A stretch of DNA of 64,000 nt from JBALVT01 sp965262875. Its GTDB lineage: Bacteria; Pseudomonadota; Gammaproteobacteria; Pseudomonadales; Halieaceae. Shown one piece after another: positions 26,549-36,106 of the stretch. The notes under the pieces are model-generated. The model had not been told where the DNA came from, did not search any database, and saw only the letters and a list, made by a program, of their open reading frames with translations. The position numbers were made by a program, and so were the translations under genes. Every line of letters starts with the position of its first letter. Position 1 is the first letter of the stretch. Location: positions 3,286,001 through 3,350,000 of the forward strand of contig OZ253569.1 of the NCBI GenBank assembly GCA_965262875.1, written 5' to 3'.

Positions 26549-27496
26549 ATGATAGATGTCCAGTCAATAACCCGGTGCTACGGCAAATTTACCGCCGTTA
26601 ACAAGGTGTCATTCAAGATAGGCAGCAACGAGATTGTGGGCCTGCTAGGGCACAATGGCGCGGGCAAGACAACCATCATAAAAATGCTGAGCGGCTATCT
26701 TGAACCCTCCCAGGGACGCATCGTGATCGCCGGCATTGATCTGGCGAACAACGCCCGCGCGGTGCAGGAGCAATTGGGCTATCTACCGGAGAGCTCGCCG
26801 CTCTATCCCGACATGTTGGTCGCTGACTATCTGGATTATGTGGCTACACTTAAAGGAATCCCATGGCGGGAGCGACTTGACGCTGTTCGCGATGTTATCG
26901 CCGCTACCGATCTGCCCGAAAAAGCCACATCCAGCATCGCAACATTGTCCAGAGGGCTGAAACAGAGAGTGGGCATCGCACAGGCGATCCTCGGCAAACC
27001 ACAACTACTAATATTGGATGAGCCCACAAGCGGACTCGACCCACACCAAACACTGCAAATGCGAGCCCTGATAAAGAAACTGGCGGACAACGCAACAATC
27101 ATTTTGTCCACCCACATCATGCAAGAGGTCAACGCGATCTGTGATCGAGTGTTGATGTTGCGCAGCGGCCATTTAATTCTCGATGAATTGCAGGACGATT
27201 TGCGCAATAGTCGCAGCCTGCTGTTAAAAACTGATACGGGACACGATGCACTGGAAAGCGTACTCAAGCGGCTTCCGCAGATTTCCCAATTCACCGTCAG
27301 CGCAAAAACTCCCGAATATTCTGAATATACGCTAATTCTCCACGAGAACGCCGACCTCGACACTGCGGCGAATAATATCGCTCAGTCAGTGGTTAAATCT
27401 GGCGCCAAACTCTACACTTTGCAGCCTTTGATTCGAGATCTGGACACAGTATTTCGCGAAGCGAATCTCGAAGGAGCCAGTCGTCATGGCGACTGA
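26549..27496 (+). CDS. ABC transporter ATP-binding protein (GldA/CcmA-like)
   Basis: The 315-residue ATPase has Walker A GHNGAGKTT at residues 34-42, a signature region 'LSRGLKQRVGIAQAI', Walker B 'LLILDEPTSGLDP' and the switch His in 'STHIMQEV'. The ~90 residues after the core are the extra C-terminal domain found in gliding-type (GldA) exporters. It overlaps the permease gene by 11 bp and is followed by a DUF4340 gene. This three-gene set is the Gld-type ABC locus found in many non-gliding bacteria. Its substrate is not known. The partner permease is disrupted, so this ATPase may now be idle. Confidence 0.88.
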   Translation: MIDVQSITRCYGKFTAVNKVSFKIGSNEIVGLLGHNGAGKTTIIKMLSGYLEPSQGRIVIAGIDLANNARAVQEQLGYLPESSPLYPDMLVADYLDYVATLKGIPWRERLDAVRDVIAATDLPEKATSSIATLSRGLKQRVGIAQAILGKPQLLILDEPTSGLDPHQTLQMRALIKKLADNATIILSTHIMQEVNAICDRVLMLRSGHLILDELQDDLRNSRSLLLKTDTGHDALESVLKRLPQISQFTVSAKTPEYSEYTLILHENADLDTAANNIAQSVVKSGAKLYTLQPLIRDLDTVFREANLEGASRHGD

Positions 27497-29677
27497 TTCT
27501 ATTTCGCAAAGAGTTGCACAAAAGGAACTGCGTCTTTTCTTTTCCTCCTCAGTTGCCTGGATATTTCTGTCGAGCTTTGCTGCACTTTGCCTGTTCATTT
27601 TTTTTTGGGTAGAAACATTTTTCGCCCGCAACGTGGCTGATGTCAGACCACTGTTTGAATGGATGCCTATATTGCTGATACTCCTAACCGCGACACTCAC
27701 AATGAGGATGTGGTCGGATGAACGGCGCAACGGAACCCAGGAACACATCACCACACAACCCCAGGGGCTGTGGCATTTTGTAGCGGGGAAGTTTTTAGCC
27801 TGTTTCGTTTTACTGTTAAGTGCGCTGCTTTGCACATTATCAATGCCACTGACCGTGGCCTTGATCGGTGACCTGGACTGGGGCCCGGTAGTAGGTGGCT
27901 ATTTGGCCACTGTGTTGCTTGGCGCAGCGTATCTGAGCATTGGCCTGTGGGTTTCATCGCGCACTCACAACCCCATCGTCAGCCTCATTGGTAGCGTTCT
28001 TATTTGCTCCGCTCTTTACTTTCTCGGGAGCAGTGGATTCACCGGTTTTTTCAGTGAGGAAGCGGCAGAAATTTTACGAAGCTTTTCAACGGGAGCCCGA
28101 TTCGAAAGTATTACCCGGGGCGTATTGGATATCAGAGATCTGATTTACTATTTGAGCCTGACTCTTATCTTTCTGAGTTTAAATGTCTATGAATTGGAAA
28201 AGGAGCGATGGGCTCAGGCCGCTACAACCCCTCACCATCGCCAGTGGCATCTCGCGATTTTCTTAGTTGTCGCAAATGCTCTCGTAGCCAACGTCTGGAT
28301 TGGAAAAATCCATTCAGCGCGAGTTGATATCACCCAGGGACAGCTGTACTCAATCACAAAACCAACCTTGGAAATCCTGGATCAGTTGGAGGAGCCTCTA
28401 CTCATTCGCGGCTATTTCAGCGCCAAAACCCATCCACTGCTGTCGCCTTTGGCTCCACAGCTGCAAGATTTGATCAGTGAGTATGAGGCAGCGGCAAAGG
28501 GCGAGGTTCGCGTTGAATTTATTGATCCGGCTCAAAACCCTGATCTCGAGCAGGAGGCCAATCAGTACTTCGGTATCAACGCCACACCGTTTCAAGTGTC
28601 GGACCGTCACCAGTCAGCTTTGGTGAATTCTTATTTTAACGTGCTAGTTCAATATGGTGACGAACACGAAACGTTAGGGTTTGCGGATTTAATAGAAGTT
28701 AAGGCAACCGGAAGCGCCAAACCAGAAGTCCTATTGCGTAATCCGGAGTTCGATATCACCCGCGCAATAAAACGTGTACTACAACGCTATCAGGCCAGCG
28801 GCGATTTGTTCGAAGGCATCGATGGCGAGGTGGAGCTAATAGCCTATGTATCGAACGAAGATGCTCTGCCACAGCGACTCGTGGACTATAAGAAGGCCAT
28901 TACGGAACAACTGCGCGAAACCGTACAACACTCCTCCGGGAAGTTTTCGATTCGCTTTATCGAACCCGAGGCAAGAGACGGTATGGTCGCCAGGCAGATC
29001 CGTGACGAATGGGGTTTCAAACCCATGGTCGCTGCTCTAACGGATGATCAGGAGTTTTACTTCTATCTAACACTGGCCGACAGACATCAGGTAGTACAAC
29101 TGCCTACGGAGAACTTCGACCCTGAGAAATTTCCCGTTATGCTCGACGCCGGGCTCAAACGATTTGCGAAAGGGTTTACCCGGACAGTGGCTCTGGTAAA
29201 ACCCCAAAACAGCAAAGAGGCTGCCAAATTCAGGATAGGCGCACCCACCTTTTCCAATCTGGAAAAAGCCATCACCAAAAATTACAGCCTCCGAATCGAG
29301 GACCTCAGCGATGGCATGGTCACCTCGAAGGCGGATATTCTTGTTGTTGCCGGTCCGCAACAACTGCGAGAAAAGGAAATCTTTGCCATAGATCAGTACT
29401 TGATGCGCGGGGGAACCCTGGTATTGGCGACATCTCCTTTTTCTGCCGAAATAACCGGCCGCGACATTCGTATGATCGACTGGAACAGTGGTTTGGCCCA
29501 ATGGTTAAACCATCACGGGATTACTATAGACGAATCCCTGGTGATGGACGATCAGAGCGGGTCGTTTCCACTACCCGTTGTGCGCGAATCTGGTGGCGAA
29601 AAGTTCACAGATCTCAAGGTAGTGGACTATCCCTTTTTCGTCGATATCCGCGAGAGTGGCCTAGCCAAAAAACACCC

Positions 29678-30737
29678 CTTAGATTCAAGTCATAAGTGCA
29701 ATTTCTAGAGCAGGTGGCCAACTGGTACAATCCAGTGCCATTTTCTCGACCAAGGAAATTACACATGAACTATACACAGTTGACCGAATACGAACGATAC
29801 CAGATTGAAGCATTTTTAAAAGCTGGTTTTACACAAAAAGCCATAGCCAGAGAGCTTAGACGAAGCCCTGGGACAATTAGCAGAGAGCTTGGTCGCAATA
29901 CGGGCTTGCGTGGTTATAGGCCCCAGCAGGCCCAGCGTTTTGCCACTGAACGGCAGCATCACCACACCCATACACGTATTACAGAGATAACCTGGCAGCG
30001 GGTTGAATCGCTACTGAGGGAGGAATGGAGTCCAGAGCAGATCAGCGGTTGGCTAGCAAAATCAATCCTGCAATCTGTTAGTCCAGAATGGATTTATCAG
30101 TACATTCTGATCGACAAGAAGGCCGGGGGCGACCTCCATGCCCACTTGCGCTGCCAAAAGAAACGTAAGAAGCGTTACGGGAGCCCAGACAAGCGCGGGC
30201 AGCTAAAGAACCGGGTAAGTATCGACGAGCGTCCAGCGATTGTTGATGAGCGCAAGCGTATTGGTGATTGGGAAATGGACCTTATCATTGGGCGCTTGGG
30301 TGGCTCCGTACTGATGACGGCTGTTGAGAGAAAGACACGTTTCACAGTGATCGCCCTGGCCCCCAATAAAACGGCGAAGGCCGTCAAGGAAGCGATACTT
30401 GGGGCGCTTTCCCCCTTAGCCGCCCCGGTAGAAACACTGACCTATGATAACGGCAAGGAGTTTGCCTTACACGAGGTTATCGCCCAACAGCTGCAGGCTG
30501 AAAGCTACTTCGCGCACCCTTACCATTCATGGGAGCGGGGATTGAATGAGAATACAAATGGTCTGATCCGCCAATACGCCCCGAAAGGATCTAGCTTTGA
30601 TGATATGACGCCGGAGTGTGTCCAGAGAATCTTTGATAAACTTAACAACCGGCCAAGAAAATGTCTGGACTTTAAAACCCCCAACCAAGTACTGTTTGGG
30701 ATCAACCCACCGATTGCACTAGCGACTTGAATCCGCA
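29678..30737 (+). mobile_element. IS30-family element, copy 2 (1,060 bp)
   Basis: It has the same ends and length as copy 1 at 17309-18368, with the 3-bp duplication CCC at 29675-29677 and 30738-30740. By eye the two copies show no differences except at the last base, which suggests very recent transposition. Confidence 0.9.
29765..30730 (+). CDS. IS30-family transposase (copy 2)
   Basis: The 321-residue protein has the same sequence as that encoded at 17396-18361, with an intact helix-turn-helix and DDE core. It starts at ATG 29765. Confidence 0.93.
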   Translation: MNYTQLTEYERYQIEAFLKAGFTQKAIARELRRSPGTISRELGRNTGLRGYRPQQAQRFATERQHHHTHTRITEITWQRVESLLREEWSPEQISGWLAKSILQSVSPEWIYQYILIDKKAGGDLHAHLRCQKKRKKRYGSPDKRGQLKNRVSIDERPAIVDERKRIGDWEMDLIIGRLGGSVLMTAVERKTRFTVIALAPNKTAKAVKEAILGALSPLAAPVETLTYDNGKEFALHEVIAQQLQAESYFAHPYHSWERGLNENTNGLIRQYAPKGSSFDDMTPECVQRIFDKLNNRPRKCLDFKTPNQVLFGINPPIALAT

Positions 30738-31400
30738 CCCTATTACACGAGATCTGCCTCAGTTAACCATGGCCTGGGCATCACCTATTAGCTTGGAACG
30801 AAATGCGGCACGGCGAGTGACTACCCTACTGCGAAGCTCAGAGAATTCCTCCGCTACGAAAGATACCGATGTCATGCCCCGGCAAAATGCCTCGGGCCAG
30901 GGGAGCTTTGATCACAACGGCCCGATGGGCCCGCAAACTCTGGGCGTGGCAATACAAGGCCGTTTCGATTCCTGGTTCGCAGGGAAGCCAGACCCCATGC
31001 TGACTTCAGATTCTCTCGTCGAAACACGAACTTCTCCGGGTACTAAAATCCGCAGTGTTATCGACCGGTCGCCCGAATCCTCACGAATTGTCGTGTTTGC
31101 CTCCAACGATTTTCTCGATGACCAGGTTCTCACCGCTATCGCTGCCGCTGCCGGCACGAAATATCTCAGCCCACTGGAACTTCTGGAGAACACTCTGGAT
31201 TGGTCCCTGCTGGATAATTCTCTGTTGGAAATTCGTTCCCGCGGACAGTTCAATCGCACACTTGCGCCCATGAAGCGCAAACAGCAACGAATAATTGAGT
31301 ACGCGAACTATGGAGCCGCAGTGCTACTGCTGCTCTTCGGCGCCATTCACTTCCTGCGCAAGCGTCTCAGAGTGCGCTATTACACCCAAAGGCTGTCGCA

Positions 31401-32321
31401 GTGAACAAGCAAATGGGTTCTTTGCTCGCCATACTTGTGATCCAGGTAGCCATGGTCATTGCACTTTCCCTGCCGGCGTCAGACATAATGGATGCCGCTG
31501 CTAGAGAGCCCCTCGTTCCATTTGATCCTGATGCAATTGACGAAATCTACGTTGAGGACGACGAGGGCAACGAGGCCGTTCTTCTAAAAATGGCCGATCA
31601 GTGGGTACTGCCAGACCTGGCGGGCCTGCCCATTAAACTCGAGAGGATCAATGCACTGATTGGCAGTATCAGTGACGGAGAAGGCAAGTGGCCAGTGGCC
31701 ACCAGCGCCGCTTCGCGTCAGAGATTTCAGGTGGCGGCTTATCATTTCCAACGCCGCATCACACTCATCGGAGCCGGTGAACTGTTCGGAACAATTTACC
31801 TTGGGACTTCGCCGGGCTTTCGAAAGGTACACGCGCGCAACGATGCACAGGATGCAGTTTACAGTATTCCATTTAACAATTTTGAAGCGCCCACACAGAC
31901 CAGCGCATGGTTGGATACCACAGTTTTGCAGATTCCCAGCCCCAGCAAAATCTCCAGCGCAGATTACACTTTGACAAAAAAGGGGGCGCGATGGACTTCA
32001 GCGCTATCGCAAACGCCCGATAAATCCGAGCTGGAGAGGCTTCTACTAGGGCTGCGAAACCTTGAAATTGATGGCCTGGCCGATGAGGTAATGCTGGCGA
32101 ATCTTACGATCGCAGCGCCGACCCTAACGCTTGAAATCGATAGCCCCGATGGCACGGTTAGCTTGGCGTTCCTGAGTGTTGGCGAGCAACATTTCGTGCG
32201 CAGTAGTCGCTACGATTACTACTTCACCTTGGGCAACGCTCAGTTCGACCGCCTCGTGTCCCTTTACGCGCCGGCTTTGAATAATACAATTTCATCGCCG
32301 CAGACTATAATTAGTCGTTAA
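31401..32321 (+). CDS. DUF4340 domain protein of the Gld-like ABC locus
   Basis: The 306-residue product starts at GTG 31401, overlapping the TGA of the permease gene. The N-terminus is a signal anchor ('LLAILVIQVAMVIALSLPAS'). The DUF4340 repeats follow as beta-rich segments ('ALIGSISDGEGKWPVATSAAS', 'LYLGTSPGFRKVHARND'-like). DUF4340 proteins accompany GldG-type permeases and are taken to be periplasmic parts of the exporter. Its 3' end overlaps the convergent oxidoreductase gene by 11 bp. Confidence 0.82.
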   Translation: MNKQMGSLLAILVIQVAMVIALSLPASDIMDAAAREPLVPFDPDAIDEIYVEDDEGNEAVLLKMADQWVLPDLAGLPIKLERINALIGSISDGEGKWPVATSAASRQRFQVAAYHFQRRITLIGAGELFGTIYLGTSPGFRKVHARNDAQDAVYSIPFNNFEAPTQTSAWLDTTVLQIPSPSKISSADYTLTKKGARWTSALSQTPDKSELERLLLGLRNLEIDGLADEVMLANLTIAAPTLTLEIDSPDGTVSLAFLSVGEQHFVRSSRYDYYFTLGNAQFDRLVSLYAPALNNTISSPQTIISR

Positions 32322-33504
32322 GCACACAGCGAATACCATCGGGGTGACTGATCAAACCGGCGCAACGATTGCAATGAATACAGCCATTGACGTATTGAGA
32401 ACCGCTGGCAATACTGTCGCGCAAATTGTTTACCATCGCCGGATCTTTAATTAGCGCTCGCCCCATCTGCACAAAATCGAATTCGCGCATGACTTCTTCC
32501 AGACTTTCCGCGGTGGAAGTACCCCCGATATAAACGAGTTTACAATCCACTTTATCGCGAACCCGTTTGGCACCGTCCATGAAATACAGTTCGTGATAGG
32601 GGTAATCTTTAAACATATGAGGGCCCAAATACTTCAGACCCAACTTCATAAGTTTGTTTGTTTCGGTCTCGATCATGCCATGGATGATACTCTCGCCACG
32701 AAATATCAGCATGGCGTTCATACTGCTGGTGCCGCCGCTGGGAATAATCGCATCGACGCCCCCCTTGTCCAACATTGCGGCAACTTCGACCGCCTCATCA
32801 ATCTTCAAGCCACCTGTAACTCCATCGGTGAGACCCATTTTGGCGAGAATAGGAAAGTCATCGCCCACGGCTTTGCGCACAGATTCCAGGACCATGAGCG
32901 GGAAACGCATTCGGTTGATCAAGCTGCCACCATACTGATCGCTGCGCTTGTTGGTTTTGGGACTGATAAATTGGCTTAAGGCATAGCCGTGACCAAAATG
33001 AATTTCAACCGCGTCAAACCCCACCGACTTCATTAGCACCGCAGTATCGTAAAAGCACTGCACCACGTGATCCATGTCCGCGGGTTTCATCGCGCCAACA
33101 AACGGCAGTCCGTAGGGAATGCCACCTAAGTTGAAACTAAAGGAGGGACCCAGCGGCCGTCTCCTTTGAAGATTGCTGTTCTGCGAAAAACCACCACAGT
33201 GGGCCATTTGACCGGATACTTTGGTTCCACTGGCATGCATGGTCTGCGTAAATTGCTCAAGCTGAGGGCGAATACCTTCATGCATGTGCATCATATTGTC
33301 TTTGACTTTCCCGTCGGCTTCCACCGCACAATAAGCGAGAGTAGTCATCCCGACGCCGCCGTCTGCAAAGGTTTTATGAAAGTCGATCAAGCGTTGCCCC
33401 GGCGCACCGTTTTCAGTTTTGCCTTCAAAGGTGGCAGCCTTAATCACTCGATTAGGGAGCTCCAAACCATTCAGTTTTGCAGGCGCTAATAATTTATTGA
33501 GCAT
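32311..33504 (-). CDS. NADH:flavin oxidoreductase / Old Yellow Enzyme family protein
   Basis: The 397-residue FMN TIM-barrel protein has a strong ribosome site (GAGGGAGGAAGA) before its ATG. 'LPNRVIKAATFEG', 'QMAHCGG', 'VGFDAVEIHFGHGYALSQFISP' and 'NKRSDQYGGSLINRMRFPL' are the family signatures. A C-terminal cysteine set ('NGCIHCNRCAGL') resembles the 4Fe-4S ligands of 2,4-dienoyl-CoA reductase-type members, though the usual FAD/NAD module after it is absent. It probably reduces an activated C=C bond of a CoA ester, steroid or xenobiotic. An enoyl-CoA hydratase remnant lies immediately upstream on the same strand. Confidence 0.85.
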   Translation of the reverse strand: MLNKLLAPAKLNGLELPNRVIKAATFEGKTENGAPGQRLIDFHKTFADGGVGMTTLAYCAVEADGKVKDNMMHMHEGIRPQLEQFTQTMHASGTKVSGQMAHCGGFSQNSNLQRRRPLGPSFSFNLGGIPYGLPFVGAMKPADMDHVVQCFYDTAVLMKSVGFDAVEIHFGHGYALSQFISPKTNKRSDQYGGSLINRMRFPLMVLESVRKAVGDDFPILAKMGLTDGVTGGLKIDEAVEVAAMLDKGGVDAIIPSGGTSSMNAMLIFRGESIIHGMIETETNKLMKLGLKYLGPHMFKDYPYHELYFMDGAKRVRDKVDCKLVYIGGTSTAESLEEVMREFDFVQMGRALIKDPAMVNNLRDSIASGSQYVNGCIHCNRCAGLISHPDGIRCVLND

Positions 33505-33531
33505 TCTTCCTCCCTCTTGGGGCTATAGGTT

Positions 33532-33769
33532 CTAATCCAGAAATTTGGGGTCGCGGCCTTCCTTTCGAGCTTTGATGGCCTCCTCGAAATTTTTCGTCGT
33601 CATACGAACAAACAGCTGGCCGTGGCCCTCGTGGTTCATATGCGAATGCAAACTACCGGCGTCCATACTAGCCACAGCATTTGCTTGCTAATCTCGACGC
33701 CCAATTGGCTAAAGCCCACCATCCTCTCGGCCATGCTATAGCATGTTAGCGCCACAGTAAACCCGAGTA
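33532..33769 (-). pseudogene. 3' remnant of an enoyl-CoA hydratase gene
   Basis: Reading leftward, the frame gives 'YSMAERMVGFSQLGVEISKQ' and 'MLW'. After a one-base shift near 33675-33680 it gives 'MDAGSLHSHMNHEGHGQLFV' and then 'RMTTKNFEEAIKARKEGRD', ending 'PKFLD' at the stop 33532-33534. This is the normal C-terminus of enoyl-CoA hydratases. The 5' two-thirds are missing: the sequence breaks at the terminal repeat of the rve-type IS at 33770. The gene was probably co-transcribed with the oxidoreductase 27 bp downstream. Confidence 0.8.
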
Positions 33770-33805
33770 TTTTCCAATATGAAATGAGCCTGAAGGGAGG
33801 GTGTA

Positions 33806-35062
33806 TTAAGCCCTTATCTTGAGTCGCTCATGGAGTTGCTGAAATAAGTGATCTCGTGCTGAATTTAGTTGTTCAGCGGCCTCATTGTCCGTCATTTCAT
33901 TGGCGAATGCATCCAGATTTCTAAAGGTGATTCCCGGCTTTAAATATTGGCTGGGTTTGGCCAGGGAGCGGAATTTCTCATAGGGTGTCATCATGTCGTC
34001 GTAGCGGTATTTCTTCCGCTCCTTGCCCTTCTCATCAATAATGGTGGTGGGGAAATAGCAGGGCCGGTGGAAATTGACGTATCGGTAGACTTGATGGCTA
34101 TTGAGTTCAGTGAAATCCGTGGCGTACTGCTGAGGTATGTGGGTATAGCCATAGAGTTTGCGAATGACCGAGCCATTTTTACTCTCAACCAAACCATTGT
34201 CGTTACTGTGCCGGGGCCGTGATTTGGTAAATTCAATGTGCAACTTGTCCAGAAGCTCAGCAACGGTGTAGTTGATATATTCGCCGCCATTGTCTGCGTG
34301 AAAGCCCCGTATTTTAAAGGGGAAGGCAGCCAGAATCTGCCTTAGGGCTGGCAGCATAAACGCCTCGCTAATACGTTCCAGCGTGACGATGATCTGGAAC
34401 TGTGTCACCTCATCCACGGCATTGACGTGGTAGATTCCTTTGCGTTTGTCCTGATCACCTTGATGGACAGAGTCAATGCGGATATAGCCTGGTTGATCGT
34501 TCGGGCAAGGTTTGCGCCGCTGGCCAATAGAGGCGGCCTTAGGTCGTGTCTTTGTCAAGACACAGCGCTGCCTCTGGTAGGTCTTGGAGGCCCGCAGGTT
34601 GTACAGGTGAGAAACCGAAATACCCGCCAGGCGTCGATAGTCGGCTTGGCCAAAGCGCTGATAAGCCCGCTCACAGAGCTTTTTAAGTACCGCGCCGCTG
34701 GGCTGACCATGTCGCTCATCCATACTCGCCAATAGGCGTATATCGGCGTCAGTGTAGGCGCGCTTGAAGCCATTACGCCGAGCTGGTTTCACCGAGACGG
34801 TGCCTGTTTTGACGTATTGGCGTATCAGGCGCCTGGTCTGGGCCAGGGAGTAGCCGGTTACCTTTATCAGGTAGCGGGTGACGGTTCCCCGGTCTGTTTT
34901 GCCAAGCTGTAAGTATCGGTGCTTCACCAGTGCCTTCTGTACCCAGCGATAGCGTTCAGATTTCTCAGTGGCCACGTTGGAGGCTACTTCCTGTGTGCCG
35001 TCGAGAAACTGTTTGATGGCACCCAGGGTATTCAGATGTTCTAAGCTCATGATCGTTTTCAT
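33806..35062 (-). CDS. Transposase with integrase catalytic core (rve, DDE)
   Basis: This is a 418-residue protein. An N-terminal helical DNA-binding region ('RYLIKVTGYSLAQTRRLIRQ') is followed by a retroviral-type core. The catalytic acids are in 'YIRIDSVHQGD', 'GFHADNGGEYINYTVAELL' and 'HSNDNGLVESKNGSVIRK', a D-D-35-E layout. The C-terminal part ('YVNFHRPCYFPTTIIDEKGK') is typical of a widespread rve transposase group in environmental bacteria. I cannot assign it to a named IS family with confidence. The frame is intact. Confidence 0.85.
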   Translation of the reverse strand: MKTIMSLEHLNTLGAIKQFLDGTQEVASNVATEKSERYRWVQKALVKHRYLQLGKTDRGTVTRYLIKVTGYSLAQTRRLIRQYVKTGTVSVKPARRNGFKRAYTDADIRLLASMDERHGQPSGAVLKKLCERAYQRFGQADYRRLAGISVSHLYNLRASKTYQRQRCVLTKTRPKAASIGQRRKPCPNDQPGYIRIDSVHQGDQDKRKGIYHVNAVDEVTQFQIIVTLERISEAFMLPALRQILAAFPFKIRGFHADNGGEYINYTVAELLDKLHIEFTKSRPRHSNDNGLVESKNGSVIRKLYGYTHIPQQYATDFTELNSHQVYRYVNFHRPCYFPTTIIDEKGKERKKYRYDDMMTPYEKFRSLAKPSQYLKPGITFRNLDAFANEMTDNEAAEQLNSARDHLFQQLHERLKIRA

Positions 35063-35092
35063 CCGCTGATCATGAACGACTACAAGGACTAT

Positions 35093-35115
35093 TTCAGGCT
35101 CATTTTATGTTGGAA
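35093..35115 (-). repeat. Internal copy of the rve-IS terminal repeat
   Basis: TTCAGGCTCATTTTATGTTG at 35093 matches the outer end TTCAGGCTCATTTCATATTG at 35140 with two differences and has the same orientation. It lies between the transposase start and the outer repeat, consistent with a second transposase binding site. Confidence 0.75.
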
Positions 35116-35164
35116 TCAACTTCCGCCACATTCCCGGGTTTCAGGCTCATTTCATATTGGAAAA

Positions 35165-35348
35165 GACTCTCATGATTTACCTCGACACTGTCTGTGTACT
35201 CTTGTTGCTCAATCCGGATCTCCTCGTACAGTTGCGCAATCTCATCACCATAGTGATCCCACAGTACCGATCTCAGGTCGCCGAGCAGCTGATAAATACA
35301 ATCGGCTTGTTCAGCCGTCCAGTAGGTTGTGATTTTTAAGGTTTTCAT
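35165..35348 (-). pseudogene. Small gene downstream of istB, truncated by the rve-type IS
   Basis: The ATG ending at 35348 overlaps the istB stop. About 61 native residues ('MKTLKITTYWTAEQADCIYQ', then 'LLGDLRSVLWDHYGDEIAQL') precede the nested IS; the frame runs on into the IS to 35100. The sequence suggests a helical protein and no family is recognised. Tight coupling to istB suggests it is part of the transposon. Confidence 0.6.
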
Positions 35349-36106
35349 TTAGCCTTTCCTCGCTTTTTGGTCTCGCGCCGCTTCGACGCACACTCCTGCG
35401 CTTCCTTCATGCGGTACGACTCACCCTCAATGGCGATGACCTCGCTGTGATGGACTAAACGGTCAATCAGGGAGACCACACACGCGGCATTGGGGAACAC
35501 GTCATTCCACTCGCCAAACGGACGGTTCGTTGTCACCAAAGTTGAACATTTCTCATAGCGCCGGTTGATGATTTCAAACAGCAAGTCAGCATGACGATTG
35601 CTGTAGGAGAGGTAGCCCACTTCATCAATTACCAGCAAGGCGGGCCTGGCGTAGTGTTTCAATCGACGCTGCAGGGCATTGGCGCCATCCTGACCTGCCA
35701 GGTCGTTGAGCATCGCCGCTGCGGTGGTAAACAGCGCCGTATAGCCGTGCATGACAGCGTTATACCCCAGGTTCTGGGCGATCATCGATTTGCCCACGCC
35801 GTTGCTGCCCAGCAGGATAATATTGCTGGCCGTGTCCATAAAACCCAGTTGCATCAGGGCATGAATCGCTTGTGGGTCGATAGCGCTTGGCCACTGCCAG
35901 TCAAACTCACTCATCGGTTTGAACCGGCCCAGCCTGGCGCTGCTCAGGCGCCGTTCGAGTGAGCGCTGTTTGCGCTCGGCAAGCTCCCAGGCGATGAGCT
36001 GTGCCAGCCAGGGGTATTGCTCGTCGGTGATCTCGCCCCAGTGCGCCAGCACGCCGTGGAGCTTCAGTTCAAGTGCCTGCTGTTTGAGTTGCTCGATATC
36101 AATCAT
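35345..36106 (-). CDS. istB: IstB-type ATP-binding transposition helper
   Basis: The 253-residue AAA+ ATPase has Walker A 'LLGSNGVGKSMIAQNLGY', Walker B 'LLVIDEVGYLSY' and the sensor-like 'TNRPFGEWNDVF'. The start is the ATG ending at 36106, overlapping istA by 8 bp as usual for IS21. A longer frame open to 36304 overlaps istA and is not used. IstB assists IstA in target selection and assembly. Confidence 0.92.
   Translation of the reverse strand: MIDIEQLKQQALELKLHGVLAHWGEITDEQYPWLAQLIAWELAERKQRSLERRLSSARLGRFKPMSEFDWQWPSAIDPQAIHALMQLGFMDTASNIILLGSNGVGKSMIAQNLGYNAVMHGYTALFTTAAAMLNDLAGQDGANALQRRLKHYARPALLVIDEVGYLSYSNRHADLLFEIINRRYEKCSTLVTTNRPFGEWNDVFPNAACVVSLIDRLVHHSEVIAIEGESYRMKEAQECASKRRETKKRGKAK

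Larger units (their letters stand above)
27486..31404 (+). pseudogene. Fused ABC permease + GldG-like protein, split by IS30
   Basis: The first ~240 residues are a six-helix GldF-type permease ('RVAQKELRLFFSSSVAWIF', 'WSDERRNGTQEHITTQP'). The rest is a GldG-like periplasmic domain ('HSARVDITQGQLYSITKPT', 'DILVVAGPQQLREKEIFAID') ending in a final transmembrane helix ('YGAAVLLLLFGAIHFLRKR'). An IS30 occupies 29678-30737. Removing it with one copy of the CCC duplication joins 'LAKKHP' to 'ITRDLPQLTMAW' in frame, so the gene has no other visible lesion. As it stands the first fragment ends at 29706-29708 inside the IS. Reading resumes from 30738. Confidence 0.9.
33770..35164 (-). mobile_element. 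Unassigned rve-type insertion sequence (1,395 bp)
   Basis: It is bounded by perfect 25-bp inverted repeats, 33770-33794 and 35140-35164, beginning TTTTCCAATATGAAATGAGC at each outer end. A second, imperfect copy of the right-end repeat (2 mismatches in 23) lies 24 bp further in at 35093-35115. No target duplication is visible. The right side lies in a small IS21 gene and the left side in an enoyl-CoA hydratase remnant, so an adjacent deletion is likely. Confidence 0.82.
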
